Assembly: GCA_017651245.1 (NCBI GenBank) | Contig: JAGCDQ010000022.1 | Coordinates: 1 to 64,000, forward strand | Source: Bacteroidaceae bacterium | Lineage (GTDB): Bacteria > Bacteroidota > Bacteroidia > Bacteroidales > Bacteroidaceae | DNA length: 64,000 nucleotides | Direction of reading: 5' to 3' | Part shown: piece after piece, positions 8,929 through 16,566 of the stretch | Layout of the letters: each line of letters opens with the position of its first letter | Numbering within the stretch: position 1 is the stretch's first letter | Translations under genes and position numbers: made by a program | Notes under the pieces: generated by a model | Database searches by the model: none | What the model was told of the DNA's origin: nothing | What the model saw: the letters and a program-made list of their open reading frames with translations, nothing else

Positions 8929-9014
8929 GTTGTGTTTCCTTTCTTTTGTTTTGTTTTACTTTGTATTATTATTAATTGTGTTGGTAATGAAAGTCTCCTT
9001 TCTAAAATCCGGTG

Positions 9015-9085
9015 CAAAGTTACGGACATTTCGCGATTGTCGTCATACCCATGATGTTGTATATTTACTACCCTGAATATGGTAT
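9015..9085 (-). promoter_or_regulatory. Internal promoter and regulon palindrome between susC and susD
   Basis: The minus strand has a perfect -7 box TAACTTTG (9015-9022) inside the same GAAATGTCCGTA-CTTTGCA context as at 5817 and 13178. A degenerate palindrome CTACCCTGAATATGGTAT lies at 9068-9085, centred 58 bp from the -7 centre. A promoter between susC and susD is unusual, because these genes are normally strictly co-transcribed. Confidence 0.55.
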
Positions 9086-9117
9086 CCACAGTGTAACTTA
9101 CTGATACTGTATGAGTT

Positions 9118-12100
9118 TTAGAAGTGTATTTCTGCTCCAAAGGAGAAGGTGCGGCTCTTGGGATAGGCTCCTTGGTCCACACCTGTGGTCAGTTCGGGGT
9201 CATATCCCTTGTAGCGGGTGAAGGTGAGGAGGTTCTGCCCGCTGGCAAAGACGCGGATGCTCTGGATGGCATGGCGGAACTTGAAGGTGTAGCCTGCCGT
9301 CAGGTTCTGCAGCTTCAGATAGCTGGCATCCTCCACGTAGCGGCTGTCCAGATAAGACGTGGCCATGTAGCCTGTAAGGGCTGGCACATCGGTGTGGGTG
9401 TTGGTGGGTGTCCAGCTGTTCTTCACTGTGGCCAGTGCGTTGTAGCTGCCCGAGGGGTTCTCCAGATAGCGGCGCAGCAAGTTGGCTGCCTCTGCTCCGT
9501 GCGATCCCTTGAAGGAAATGCTGGCATCGAAGTTCTTCCACTTCAGATTGGCCGAGATACCATAGTAGAAGTCGGGTTGCTGGCTGCCCAGAATGGTCAG
9601 GTCGTAGGTGCTGATGGTGCCGTCGGGCACACCGTTGGGGCCGCTGATGTCGCGCAGGATGGCCTTGCCCGTCTGAGGGTCAACACCGTCGAAGATGAGT
9701 CCGTAGAGCGATCCCACTTCCTTGCCCTCCTGTAGCACGTTCTCCCACAGCTGTCCGCTGGTCAGCTTCTTGGTCTGTCCCATGTAGGTCAGCTCGTTCT
9801 TGTTGTGGGTGAAGTTGGCGGCAGCCGAGAGTTTCAGTTTGCGGCGGTTGATGATTTGGGCATCTACGCCCAGTTCGATGCCCTGGTTCACCACGTTGCC
9901 CACGTTCTGCAGCTGCTGGGTCACACCTGTGGAGGAGTTGACAGGTTGGTAGAGCAGCAAGTCGGAGGTCTTCTTCCAATAGTAGTCGATGACGAAGTTG
10001 AGCCTTCCGTTCCAGACGCCCACGTCGGTGCCCACGTTGAAGCTGGTGGTGGTCTCCCACTTCAGGTTCTCGTTGCCCAGGTTGCCCATCGTGTAGGCTG
10101 TCTGACCTCCGTAGCTGCTGGCGGTGTAGGAGGTGGCATACTCGTAGTCGCCAATCTCCTGATTGCCCACGGTGCCGAAGCTGGTGCGCAGCTTCAGGTG
10201 AGAGAGCCAGTGGGCAGAGGCGAGGAACGATTCCTTGTCCACGTTCCACGAGAGGCCGATGGATGGGAAGTACCCCCATCGGTGATTCTTCGAGAATCGG
10301 CTGGAGCGGTCGGCGCGGAAGGTGGCGGTCAGGTTGTAGCGGTCGAGCAGAGTATAGTTCACACGTGCGATGATGGAGTTGAGGGTGGACTTGCTCTGTC
10401 CCGATGTGGGTGTATAGACATGGGAACCGGCACTGAGATTGTTGTAACCGAGATCCTCGTTGGTGTAGTGCGAGGTGGTGCTGGTGTTGAAGTTGGTGCG
10501 GGTGCTCTGGGTGGTGTAGCCGATGAGGGCGTTGATGAAGTGGGCATCGGTGAGCTGCTTCTCATAGTCGAGCGTCCACTCCGTCTGCACAGTCTGGTTC
10601 TGCCGATGGCCAATGCTGCCCACACCGCCTTCGTTCAGACCCAGTGCCGTGTAGGATGGCGCAAAGTAGTTCTGCGTGATGTTGTTGACATTGGCACCCA
10701 CGGCGGCTTTGGCTATTAGTCCCTCGATAATAGTATATTTGAGCGATGCGTTGACCAGTGCATAGTTGTTGATGCTCTCGGCAGTGGTGTTCTTCAGGTC
10801 TGACACAGGGTTGGCAGCCTTGCCGTTGAGTTTGAAGTAGGCGTTCTCGTAGGGGTTGTTGTAGTTGTAGGAACCGTCGGCGTTATAGACGGGCACTACA
10901 GGAGGCATGAAGAGGGCGTAGGTGAGCGAGTTGGTGATGCCAGCAGCGAAGGGTGATGACTGATAGTTGACGGGCTGTGTGGTGCTTAGGGCGTTCTGAG
11001 TAGTCTTGCCGATGGTCGATGAGAGAGTGACCTGGAATTTCTGCGAGATTTTGTGGTCAATGTTGGCGCGCAGGTTGTAGCGTTCGAAGTCGGAGTTGAG
11101 CACAATGCCCTGCTGGTTGGTGAAGTTGGCTGACAGCAGGAAGCGGGTCTTGTCGGTGCCTCCGTTCACGCTCACTTCGTGAATCTGGCTGACTGCCGTG
11201 CGGAGCACTTCGTCCTGCCAGTCGGTGCCCTTGCCCAGCAAGGCGATGTCGGCATCCGTGTAGCCGCCTCTGTTGCCGAAGTAGTCCTTCTCCATCTGAG
11301 CCCAGTCGTGTGCATTGAGCAGTTTCAGTTTCTTCGAAGGAGTGTTGACCGACAGGGTGCCTTTGTAGCGGATGTCGGTCTTGTTGTACTGCCCTTTCTT
11401 GGTCGAGACGATGATAACGCCGTTGGCACCGCGCGAACCATAGATGGCCGTAGCGGAGATGTCCTTCAGCACCTCAATTCGCTCGATGTCGCTGGGATTG
11501 ATGAACGAGAGCGGGTCGAGCGAACTCTCGATGTCGCCGATGCCTGTCGATTGTGCCGAAGCGTCGTTGTAGTAGATAAACCCATCGATGACGTAGAGGG
11601 GATTGTTGCTGGCATTCACCGAGTTGCCGCCTCGGATGCGGATGTTGCTGCCCGCTCCAGGCTGTCCGCCAGCCGTCACCTCCACGCCTGTCACCGCTCC
11701 GCCCAAGGCGGCATCGATGGTGGGAGCAGGGAAGTCTTCCAGCAGGTCGGCACCGATGGTGGCCACCGAACCGGTCAGTTGCGTGCGGCTTTGTGTGCCG
11801 TAGCCCACCACCACCACATCGTTGAGGTAACTGCGTTTTTCTGTGAGTTTTACGTTGATCTCCTCCTCATCGTCATAAACCGTGACAGTTTGAGGTTTGT
11901 AGCCTGTGAAACTGATGTTCAACTTGACGGGCAGTGACTTCACATCAATAGTGAAATGTCCGTCGATATCTGTCATCACACCTTTTCCGTCACCATATTT
12001 CACGGTGGCTCCGATGATGCTCTCTCCTGATGTGGCATCCGTGATGGTGCCCTGCACTGTTTGCGCCAAAATCGCAAAAGTGGAAGCGACGGTCAGAACC

Positions 12101-12129
12101 GCCGCTAAAAACAATCTTTTCTGTAACAT
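9118..12129 (-). CDS. SusC/RagA-family TonB-linked outer membrane transporter
   Basis: A 1003-residue protein with a signal peptide, an N-terminal carboxypeptidase-regulatory-like domain (VQGTITDATSGESIIGATVK, about residues 24-100), the DVVVVGYGTQ box, a plug with the RIRGGNS and PLYVIDG signatures, and a long beta-barrel ending in FSFGAEIHF. It imports ligands captured by the SusD partner. The gene is 90 bp downstream of the binding-protein-like gene; no terminator with a U-tract separates them on this strand, so both are probably read from the promoter at 13178. The barrel is of ordinary SusC length. Substrate unknown. Confidence 0.93.
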   Translation of the reverse strand: MLQKRLFLAAVLTVASTFAILAQTVQGTITDATSGESIIGATVKYGDGKGVMTDIDGHFTIDVKSLPVKLNISFTGYKPQTVTVYDDEEEINVKLTEKRSYLNDVVVVGYGTQSRTQLTGSVATIGADLLEDFPAPTIDAALGGAVTGVEVTAGGQPGAGSNIRIRGGNSVNASNNPLYVIDGFIYYNDASAQSTGIGDIESSLDPLSFINPSDIERIEVLKDISATAIYGSRGANGVIIVSTKKGQYNKTDIRYKGTLSVNTPSKKLKLLNAHDWAQMEKDYFGNRGGYTDADIALLGKGTDWQDEVLRTAVSQIHEVSVNGGTDKTRFLLSANFTNQQGIVLNSDFERYNLRANIDHKISQKFQVTLSSTIGKTTQNALSTTQPVNYQSSPFAAGITNSLTYALFMPPVVPVYNADGSYNYNNPYENAYFKLNGKAANPVSDLKNTTAESINNYALVNASLKYTIIEGLIAKAAVGANVNNITQNYFAPSYTALGLNEGGVGSIGHRQNQTVQTEWTLDYEKQLTDAHFINALIGYTTQSTRTNFNTSTTSHYTNEDLGYNNLSAGSHVYTPTSGQSKSTLNSIIARVNYTLLDRYNLTATFRADRSSRFSKNHRWGYFPSIGLSWNVDKESFLASAHWLSHLKLRTSFGTVGNQEIGDYEYATSYTASSYGGQTAYTMGNLGNENLKWETTTSFNVGTDVGVWNGRLNFVIDYYWKKTSDLLLYQPVNSSTGVTQQLQNVGNVVNQGIELGVDAQIINRRKLKLSAAANFTHNKNELTYMGQTKKLTSGQLWENVLQEGKEVGSLYGLIFDGVDPQTGKAILRDISGPNGVPDGTISTYDLTILGSQQPDFYYGISANLKWKNFDASISFKGSHGAEAANLLRRYLENPSGSYNALATVKNSWTPTNTHTDVPALTGYMATSYLDSRYVEDASYLKLQNLTAGYTFKFRHAIQSIRVFASGQNLLTFTRYKGYDPELTTGVDQGAYPKSRTFSFGAEIHF

Positions 12130-12219
12130 GTTGGATGAAGTTTTTTGTGCCAGCCCAAGTGCTGGGCGATTTTTTAATTCTCAATTGTCAACAATCATCT
12201 TTTTTATTTTCTCCTTCTT

Positions 12220-13125
12220 TTAATTGTTTTGTGCCAAAAGCTTGAGTTGGCTCTCCACCTCCTTGTTGGTCAGATGAAGGAAACCTGCTGCATGGTTGTA
12301 CTGCTGTCCGTCGCGAACAATCCACTGAAGGAACTGTTCGATGTCGGCATCGAAACTGTCGTAAGTGAAGCCGATGTCTTCTACAGGGATGAGGTCGATG
12401 TCCTCGTTCTCAATCAATTCAAGTGTTTCGTCGAGGTTGCCCGAACGGAGTGCCTCGCGTTGGCTTGCCTTCACACCGAGTGGCAACAGGACGAGGTCGC
12501 TGCGAAGGGTGCGGGAAGAGAGGTCGTAGAGATTGCTCAAGGCATTGAAGGTGACGGAAGCTTTATCTTCGTTGATGGCTGAGAGCAAATAGAAGTCGTC
12601 GCCAGCGATGCGGTTGCCACGCAAATCATCGGAGGTGCGTCCGAAATGAGAAGCAAAGATACCAGAGAGGGAAGCCTTGCTGCTACCTGAATACACGGTC
12701 AGCTTGTCCTTCAGCTTGTTGTGCTTTCCTTCCACTTCTTCCTCATATTCCTCGTCGAGGTCTTCAGCCGTGAAGAACAGGCTCTTGATGTCCTTGCTCT
12801 TCCACTCCTTCTTCTGAATGTCATTCAGCAAAGGGTTTTCTGCCGTAGTGACGGGCAGCAGGGCATAACGAGCCACGTAGGTGACTTGTGCTCCCTCCTG
12901 ATGACTGCTCACCAATGTGAGGTCGGCGTCAGCGTTCTTGCCACTCACCACCGCAATCTCCACATTGGGCTGGACGGCCTTGTATGCCTCAATCCACTTT
13001 TCCACCAGGGCTTTGCTTGCCTTGTTCACTTTCACTGTAATCACACCGTCGTTCTGAGACGTTGCTGCACTCACTGTGAGTGTCACCGTTGCAAATGCTG
13101 CTATCAAAAATGCTTTAACGTTCAT
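12220..13125 (-). CDS. Secreted PstS-like periplasmic binding-protein-fold protein
   Basis: From the ATG at 13125 the product is 301 residues with a clear signal peptide (MNVKAFLIAAFATVTLTVSA). The frame extends 24 codons further upstream, but those residues are not signal-like and would overlap the promoter region. The start of the mature protein (ITVKVNKASKALVEKWIEAY, then ADADLTLVSS, YALLPVTTAENPLL and the DIKSLFF segment) resembles substrate-binding proteins of the PstS/ModA type. No ABC permease or ATPase lies nearby; the next gene is SusC. It may buffer or present a ligand in the periplasm for the SusCD/M20 system. Fold assignment is moderate and the ligand is unknown. Confidence 0.65.
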   Translation of the reverse strand: MNVKAFLIAAFATVTLTVSAATSQNDGVITVKVNKASKALVEKWIEAYKAVQPNVEIAVVSGKNADADLTLVSSHQEGAQVTYVARYALLPVTTAENPLLNDIQKKEWKSKDIKSLFFTAEDLDEEYEEEVEGKHNKLKDKLTVYSGSSKASLSGIFASHFGRTSDDLRGNRIAGDDFYLLSAINEDKASVTFNALSNLYDLSSRTLRSDLVLLPLGVKASQREALRSGNLDETLELIENEDIDLIPVEDIGFTYDSFDADIEQFLQWIVRDGQQYNHAAGFLHLTNKEVESQLKLLAQNN

Positions 13126-13177
13126 GTCTTTTATATATTTATAATGTGTAACAATTCTTTTGTTTTGAAATCTGCTG

Positions 13178-13247
13178 CAAAGGTACGGACATTTCACCTA
13201 CCCCGAAATCCCTTTGATGAGGGATGCATCTACCATAAATGTGGTAG
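13178..13247 (-). promoter_or_regulatory. Promoter and perfect regulon palindrome of the binding-protein/SusCD operon
   Basis: The minus strand has TACCTTTG (13178-13185) as -7 box and TTTC (13205-13208) 19 bp upstream. The perfect palindrome CTACCATAAATGTGGTAG lies at 13230-13247, with its centre exactly 57 bp from the -7 centre. The 18-mer is identical to that before cysK (15278-15295). The leader before the ATG at 13125 is about 45 nt. Confidence 0.7.
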
Positions 13248-13345
13248 AAAGGCTTTTTGACGTGATATGGCTTTTTATTGGCGTAGAATGTTTATATTGT
13301 TTCAGTCGGATTTTTAGAATGATTTTCCAAAGAAATAGTGTTTTC

Positions 13346-13376
13346 TTGGTGGATTTTTCCAAGCGTCGTAACTTTG
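13346..13376 (+). promoter_or_regulatory. Promoter of the LuxR-type regulator/metY genes
   Basis: TTG at 13346-13348, a 20-bp spacer and TAACTTTG at 13369-13376 match the Bacteroidetes sigma-ABfr consensus. The ATG follows 29 bp later. The divergent palindrome at 13230-13247 is about 130 bp upstream, too far for the spacing seen at the other sites. Confidence 0.6.
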
Positions 13377-13405
13377 CAGCCGATAAGACAAAAGACTTCA
13401 TAAAT

Positions 13406-14068
13406 ATGGCTGAAAGACAGATTATATTAGCAGACAATCAGGATATTACACGTCTTGGACTCAAAACGCTCATACGTGGAGCGTTGAAAGATGTGGACGG
13501 ACTGGCTGTGAAAGAATTGAGCCGACGTGCGGAACTGATTGCAGAACTGAAAGAGAATCCATCGTCGGTGGTGGTGATTGACTACACAAAGTTTGACCTC
13601 GCCAGCAGTGACGAGTTGCTGAACCTGAGCGAGCGTTTCCCCTTCGCGATGTGGGTGCTCTTCTCCGACGACCTGACGGAGCAACTGATCCGTCGGTTGA
13701 GTGTGGAACAGCAGTTCAGCATGATCCTGAAAGATGACTCAGCACAGGAAATCATCACGGCGCTGAAGTGCGCCATCACTGGTGTGCGTTTCCTCTGCCA
13801 TCAGGTGACGAACCTCCTGCTCACCCCATCGGCTCAACAATCATTGGCAGAACGTGACCAGCTGACAGCGACGGAGAAGGAGGTGCTGCGCCAAATTGCC
13901 TTGGGCAAGTCTGTGAAGGAAGTGGCGGTGGAGCGCAATTCAAGCATCCACACCATCACGACCCACAAAAAGAATATCTTCCGCAAGATCAATGTGAACA
14001 CAGTGTATGAGGCAACGAAATACGCCTTGAGAGCTGGGTTGGTGGAAATGGTGGAATACTATATTTAA
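13406..14068 (+). CDS. LuxR/NarL-type response regulator (receiver + HTH)
   Basis: The start at 13406 (MAERQIILADNQDITRLG) gives 220 residues; a longer frame from 13214 would run through the promoter. Residues 1-125 look like a receiver domain with D10, the phospho-acceptor candidate D59 (VVVID) and the conserved Lys (K109 in MILKDD). The C-terminal 65 residues form a LuxR HTH (LTATEKEVLRQIALGKSVKE ... HTITTHKKNIFRKI). There is no sensor kinase gene beside it. It lies between the SusCD block and the sulfur genes, 36 bp before metY, and two perfect copies of the same palindrome lie within 1.3 kb on either side, so it is the best candidate to bind them (inference). Confidence 0.85.
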   Translation: MAERQIILADNQDITRLGLKTLIRGALKDVDGLAVKELSRRAELIAELKENPSSVVVIDYTKFDLASSDELLNLSERFPFAMWVLFSDDLTEQLIRRLSVEQQFSMILKDDSAQEIITALKCAITGVRFLCHQVTNLLLTPSAQQSLAERDQLTATEKEVLRQIALGKSVKEVAVERNSSIHTITTHKKNIFRKINVNTVYEATKYALRAGLVEMVEYYI

Positions 14069-14096
14069 TTGAGAATTGAAAGTTGAAAATTGAGAG
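14069..14096 (+). repeat. Heptamer tandem repeat (TTGARAR x4)
   Basis: Immediately after the regulator's stop codon are four 7-bp units: TTGAGAA, TTGAAAG, TTGAAAA, TTGAGAG. The same family recurs at 52607-52641 directly after another stop codon. Confidence 0.7.
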
Positions 14097-14104
14097 TTGG
14101 AAGA

Positions 14105-15286
14105 ATGGAAAAAGCAACGATAGCGATTGATACGAAATTGCCGAGGCAAGATGCATACGGGGCGATTGCCGTGCCGGTGTATCACACGGCGGCATACGAG
14201 TTTGAGACGGCAAAGGATATGGCAGATGCCTTCTGTGGAAGAGTGCTGGCACCCGATTATTCGAGAGTGATGAACCCGACGGTGATGCACTTGGAGGAAA
14301 CGGTGAAGGCATTGACTGGAGCAACGAACGTGTTTGCCTTCTGCTCGGGTATGGCTGCCATCTCCAATGCGCTCCTTGCAGTGGTGGAACAGGGAAAGAA
14401 CATCGTCACATCGAGCCATCTCTTTGGCAATACTGTGGCACTGACGACCAAGACATTGGCGCGATTAGGCGTGGAAACCAAGCAAATCAATCTGCTGGAT
14501 CTCGATGCTGTACGCAATGCCATCGATGAGAACACAGCTTGCCTCTATCTGGAGATTGTCACCAATCCGCAGTTGGAAGTGGCAGACCTCTCAGCATTGG
14601 CAGAGATAGCTCACGAACGGAACATTCCCCTCATTGCCGACACGACAGTCATTCCCTTCACACAGTTCAGTGCCAAGGCATTAGGCGTGGACATCGAAGT
14701 GGTGAGCAGCACGAAATATATCTCTGGCGGAGCCACTTCCTTAGGTGGATTGGTCATCGACTATGGCACCTTCCCTGTGGTGAACCAGCGCATCCGTTTC
14801 GAACTGCTCTTCAACGTGGGCAGTTACATGTCGCCTCATGCCGCCTATATGCAGTCGCTGGGATTGGAAACACTCGATGCCCGCTATCGGGTACAATCGG
14901 CCAATGCGTTGGCGTTGGCAAGGAAACTGCAAAGTGTGCCTGAAATCAAGCGGGTGAACTACATTGGTCTGGAGGACAACCCCTTCTATGCTTTGGCACG
15001 CAAGCAGTTTGGCGAGACGAGTGGTGCGATGCTCACCATCGATTTGGCGGACAAGCAGGCCTGCTTCCACTTCATCGACCACTTGCAGCTCATCCGCAGG
15101 GCAACAAACCTCTTCGACAACAAGACCCTCGCCATCCATCCTTACAGCACCATCTTCGGTCCTTTCAGTCGTAGTCAAAAGCAGGCAATGGACGTGTTTG
15201 ACACTACCATCCGTCTTTCCGTAGGACTGGAAGACGTGGACGACATCTTCGCTGACATCGTGCAGGCAGTCGAGGGACTACCATAA
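14105..15286 (+). CDS. metY: MetY-like O-acetylhomoserine sulfhydrylase (Cys/Met PLP enzyme)
   Basis: Starting at the ATG at 14105 the protein has 393 residues and the full Cys/Met-metabolism PLP fold: DYSRVMNPT near residue 51, the SGMAA PLP phosphate loop at 81-85, and the Schiff-base Lys K204 in SSTKYISGG. Enzymes of this group add sulfide, or a protein thiocarboxylate, to O-acetylhomoserine to make homocysteine; methionine gamma-lyase and cystathionine enzymes are close relatives. Beside a sulfur-carrier/E1/JAMM set, the thiocarboxylate-dependent MetY role known from Wolinella succinogenes is attractive. The stop codon lies inside the palindrome that controls cysK, so the two transcription units touch. 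Confidence 0.8.
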   Translation: MEKATIAIDTKLPRQDAYGAIAVPVYHTAAYEFETAKDMADAFCGRVLAPDYSRVMNPTVMHLEETVKALTGATNVFAFCSGMAAISNALLAVVEQGKNIVTSSHLFGNTVALTTKTLARLGVETKQINLLDLDAVRNAIDENTACLYLEIVTNPQLEVADLSALAEIAHERNIPLIADTTVIPFTQFSAKALGVDIEVVSSTKYISGGATSLGGLVIDYGTFPVVNQRIRFELLFNVGSYMSPHAAYMQSLGLETLDARYRVQSANALALARKLQSVPEIKRVNYIGLEDNPFYALARKQFGETSGAMLTIDLADKQACFHFIDHLQLIRRATNLFDNKTLAIHPYSTIFGPFSRSQKQAMDVFDTTIRLSVGLEDVDDIFADIVQAVEGLP

Positions 15287-15347
15287 ATGTGGTAGATGAA
15301 TACCGCACGGGTGGGATTTCGTGAATGGCTGAAAACCACGAACTTTG
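15278..15347 (+). promoter_or_regulatory. Promoter and perfect regulon palindrome of the cysK-carrier-encapsulin operon
   Basis: CTACCATAAATGTGGTAG lies at 15278-15295 and includes the metY stop codon. TTTC (15317-15320), a 19-bp gap and GAACTTTG (15340-15347) form the promoter. The palindrome-to--7 centre distance is 57 bp, as at 13178 and 5817. GGGATTTCG at the -33 position is also shared with the promoter at 13178. The leader before the cysK ATG is about 30 nt. Confidence 0.7.
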
Positions 15348-15385
15348 CAGCAGAATTTCATTGTGACAAAAAACTTTATACGACC

Positions 15386-16321
15386 ATGGCAACAAAAATC
15401 GCAAACAGCTTGGTGGAACTGATAGGCAAGACTCCACTACTGGAACTTTCAAAAACAAAGAAAAAGCAGAAACTCCAAGCACGGGTGTTGGCAAAGCTGG
15501 AGTATCTGAACCCCGGCAGAAGCGTAAAGGATCGCGTGGGTTATGCTTTGATTGAGGAGGCAGAACGACAGGGCTTGCTCAATCGCAACACTGTCATCAT
15601 CGAACCCACCAGCGGTAACACAGGTGTGGGACTGGCGTTGGTGGCGGCTCAGCGTGGCTACAAACTCATCTTGACAATGCCTGACAGTATGAGTGTCGAA
15701 CGCAGGACTCTCCTGAGAAGTCTGGGCGCGAAACTGGTGCTCACTCCTGCTTACGAGGGAATGCCTGGAGCCATTCGCAAGGCTCAGGAATTGGCTGCAG
15801 AAACCAATGCCTTCATTCCTCAGCAGTTTGTCAACGAAGCAAATCCACAGATTCATCGCAAGACGACCGCCAAAGAAATTTGGGAAGATACAGCAGGAAG
15901 AGTGGATATCTTTGTAGCTGGCGTAGGCACAGGCGGCACCATCACGGGTGTGGGCGAAGTATTGAAGAGCCTGAATCCTAAAGTAAAGGTGGTGGCTGTT
16001 GAACCTTACGACTCTCCAGTATTGTCGGGAGGCAAACCTGGACCTCACAAATTGCAGGGTATCGGAGCGGGCTTCACGCCACAAGTGCTGAACACGGAGG
16101 TCTATGACGAAATCTTCAAAGTGAAGAACGAGGACGCTTTTGCAGTAGCCCGACAGTTGGCAAAGACGGAAGGTGTGTTGGTGGGAATCTCCAGCGGTGC
16201 TGCCGCTCATGCTGCCATCGAAATTGCCAAACGACCTGAAAATGCAGGCAAGACCATCGTGGTGCTGTTGCCCGATACAGGTGAGCGTTACCTCAGCACA
16301 GCACTTTTCTCAGAAGAATAA
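15386..16321 (+). CDS. cysK: Cysteine synthase (O-acetylserine sulfhydrylase)
   Basis: From the ATG at 15386 (30 codons inside the longest frame, past the promoter) the enzyme has 311 residues. It carries NPGRSVKDR with PLP-Lys K48, the TSGNTG substrate loop at 75-80, the GTGGTITG phosphate loop and GIGAGFTP, all typical of CysK/CysM. It makes cysteine from O-acetylserine and sulfide. In mycobacteria a CysM relative uses a carrier thiocarboxylate (CysO) instead of free sulfide. Here the next gene encodes such a carrier, so this enzyme may do the same. It heads the operon that runs to the terminator at 21634. Confidence 0.9.
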   Translation: MATKIANSLVELIGKTPLLELSKTKKKQKLQARVLAKLEYLNPGRSVKDRVGYALIEEAERQGLLNRNTVIIEPTSGNTGVGLALVAAQRGYKLILTMPDSMSVERRTLLRSLGAKLVLTPAYEGMPGAIRKAQELAAETNAFIPQQFVNEANPQIHRKTTAKEIWEDTAGRVDIFVAGVGTGGTITGVGEVLKSLNPKVKVVAVEPYDSPVLSGGKPGPHKLQGIGAGFTPQVLNTEVYDEIFKVKNEDAFAVARQLAKTEGVLVGISSGAAAHAAIEIAKRPENAGKTIVVLLPDTGERYLSTALFSEE

Positions 16322-16350
16322 AATTATCACATACAAAAAACTTCATCATT

Positions 16351-16566
16351 ATGGCTAAATTAATTGTAAACGGAGAAGACCAAGAGGTTCAGCTCCCTGC
16401 TACTGTAGCAGACTTAATCAAACAGAACAATGTGGCACAACCCGAAATGGTAAGTGTGCAGGTGAACGAGGAATTTGTGGACAGAGAGGAGTTCGCCACC
16501 CTTCAACTCAATGAAGGTGACGAAGTGGACTTCTTGTATTTCATGGGAGGTGGTGCGTATGTTTGA
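16351..16566 (+). CDS. ThiS/MoaD-like sulfur carrier protein with C-terminal extension
   Basis: A 71-residue ubiquitin-like carrier: MAKLIVNGEDQEV starts the beta-grasp fold, and the C-terminus reads DFLYFMGGGAYV. The Gly-Gly that must be terminal for adenylation is followed by three residues (AYV or, counting the third Gly, GAYV), so the gene makes a pro-carrier. Carriers with residues after the Gly-Gly, such as QbsE and Wolinella HcyS, are trimmed by a JAMM protease, and a JAMM gene lies 1.6 kb downstream in this operon. The E1 gene starts inside its last codons (8-bp overlap), which supports tight coupling. Thiamine synthesis is unlikely because no other thi gene is present. Confidence 0.88.
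   Translation: MAKLIVNGEDQEVQLPATVADLIKQNNVAQPEMVSVQVNEEFVDREEFATLQLNEGDEVDFLYFMGGGAYV

Noticed and set aside
11179-11937. 252-residue plus-strand frame within susC
   Set aside because: Antisense to conserved SusC plug and N-terminal domains; no start context and a shadow-type composition.
12150-12167. Hairpin (GCCCA...TGGGC) with a following T run between the binding-protein gene and susC
   Set aside because: The T run follows only on the plus strand, while the genes there are transcribed leftward; it does not look like a terminator for them.
13214-13405. Longer N-terminus of the LuxR-type regulator
   Set aside because: The extra 64 codons cover the consensus promoter at 13346-13376 and the palindrome region; the receiver fold starts at the ATG at 13406.
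15296-15385. Longer N-terminus of cysteine synthase
   Set aside because: The extra 30 codons lie across the promoter elements at 15317-15347, and CysK homology begins at the ATG at 15386.
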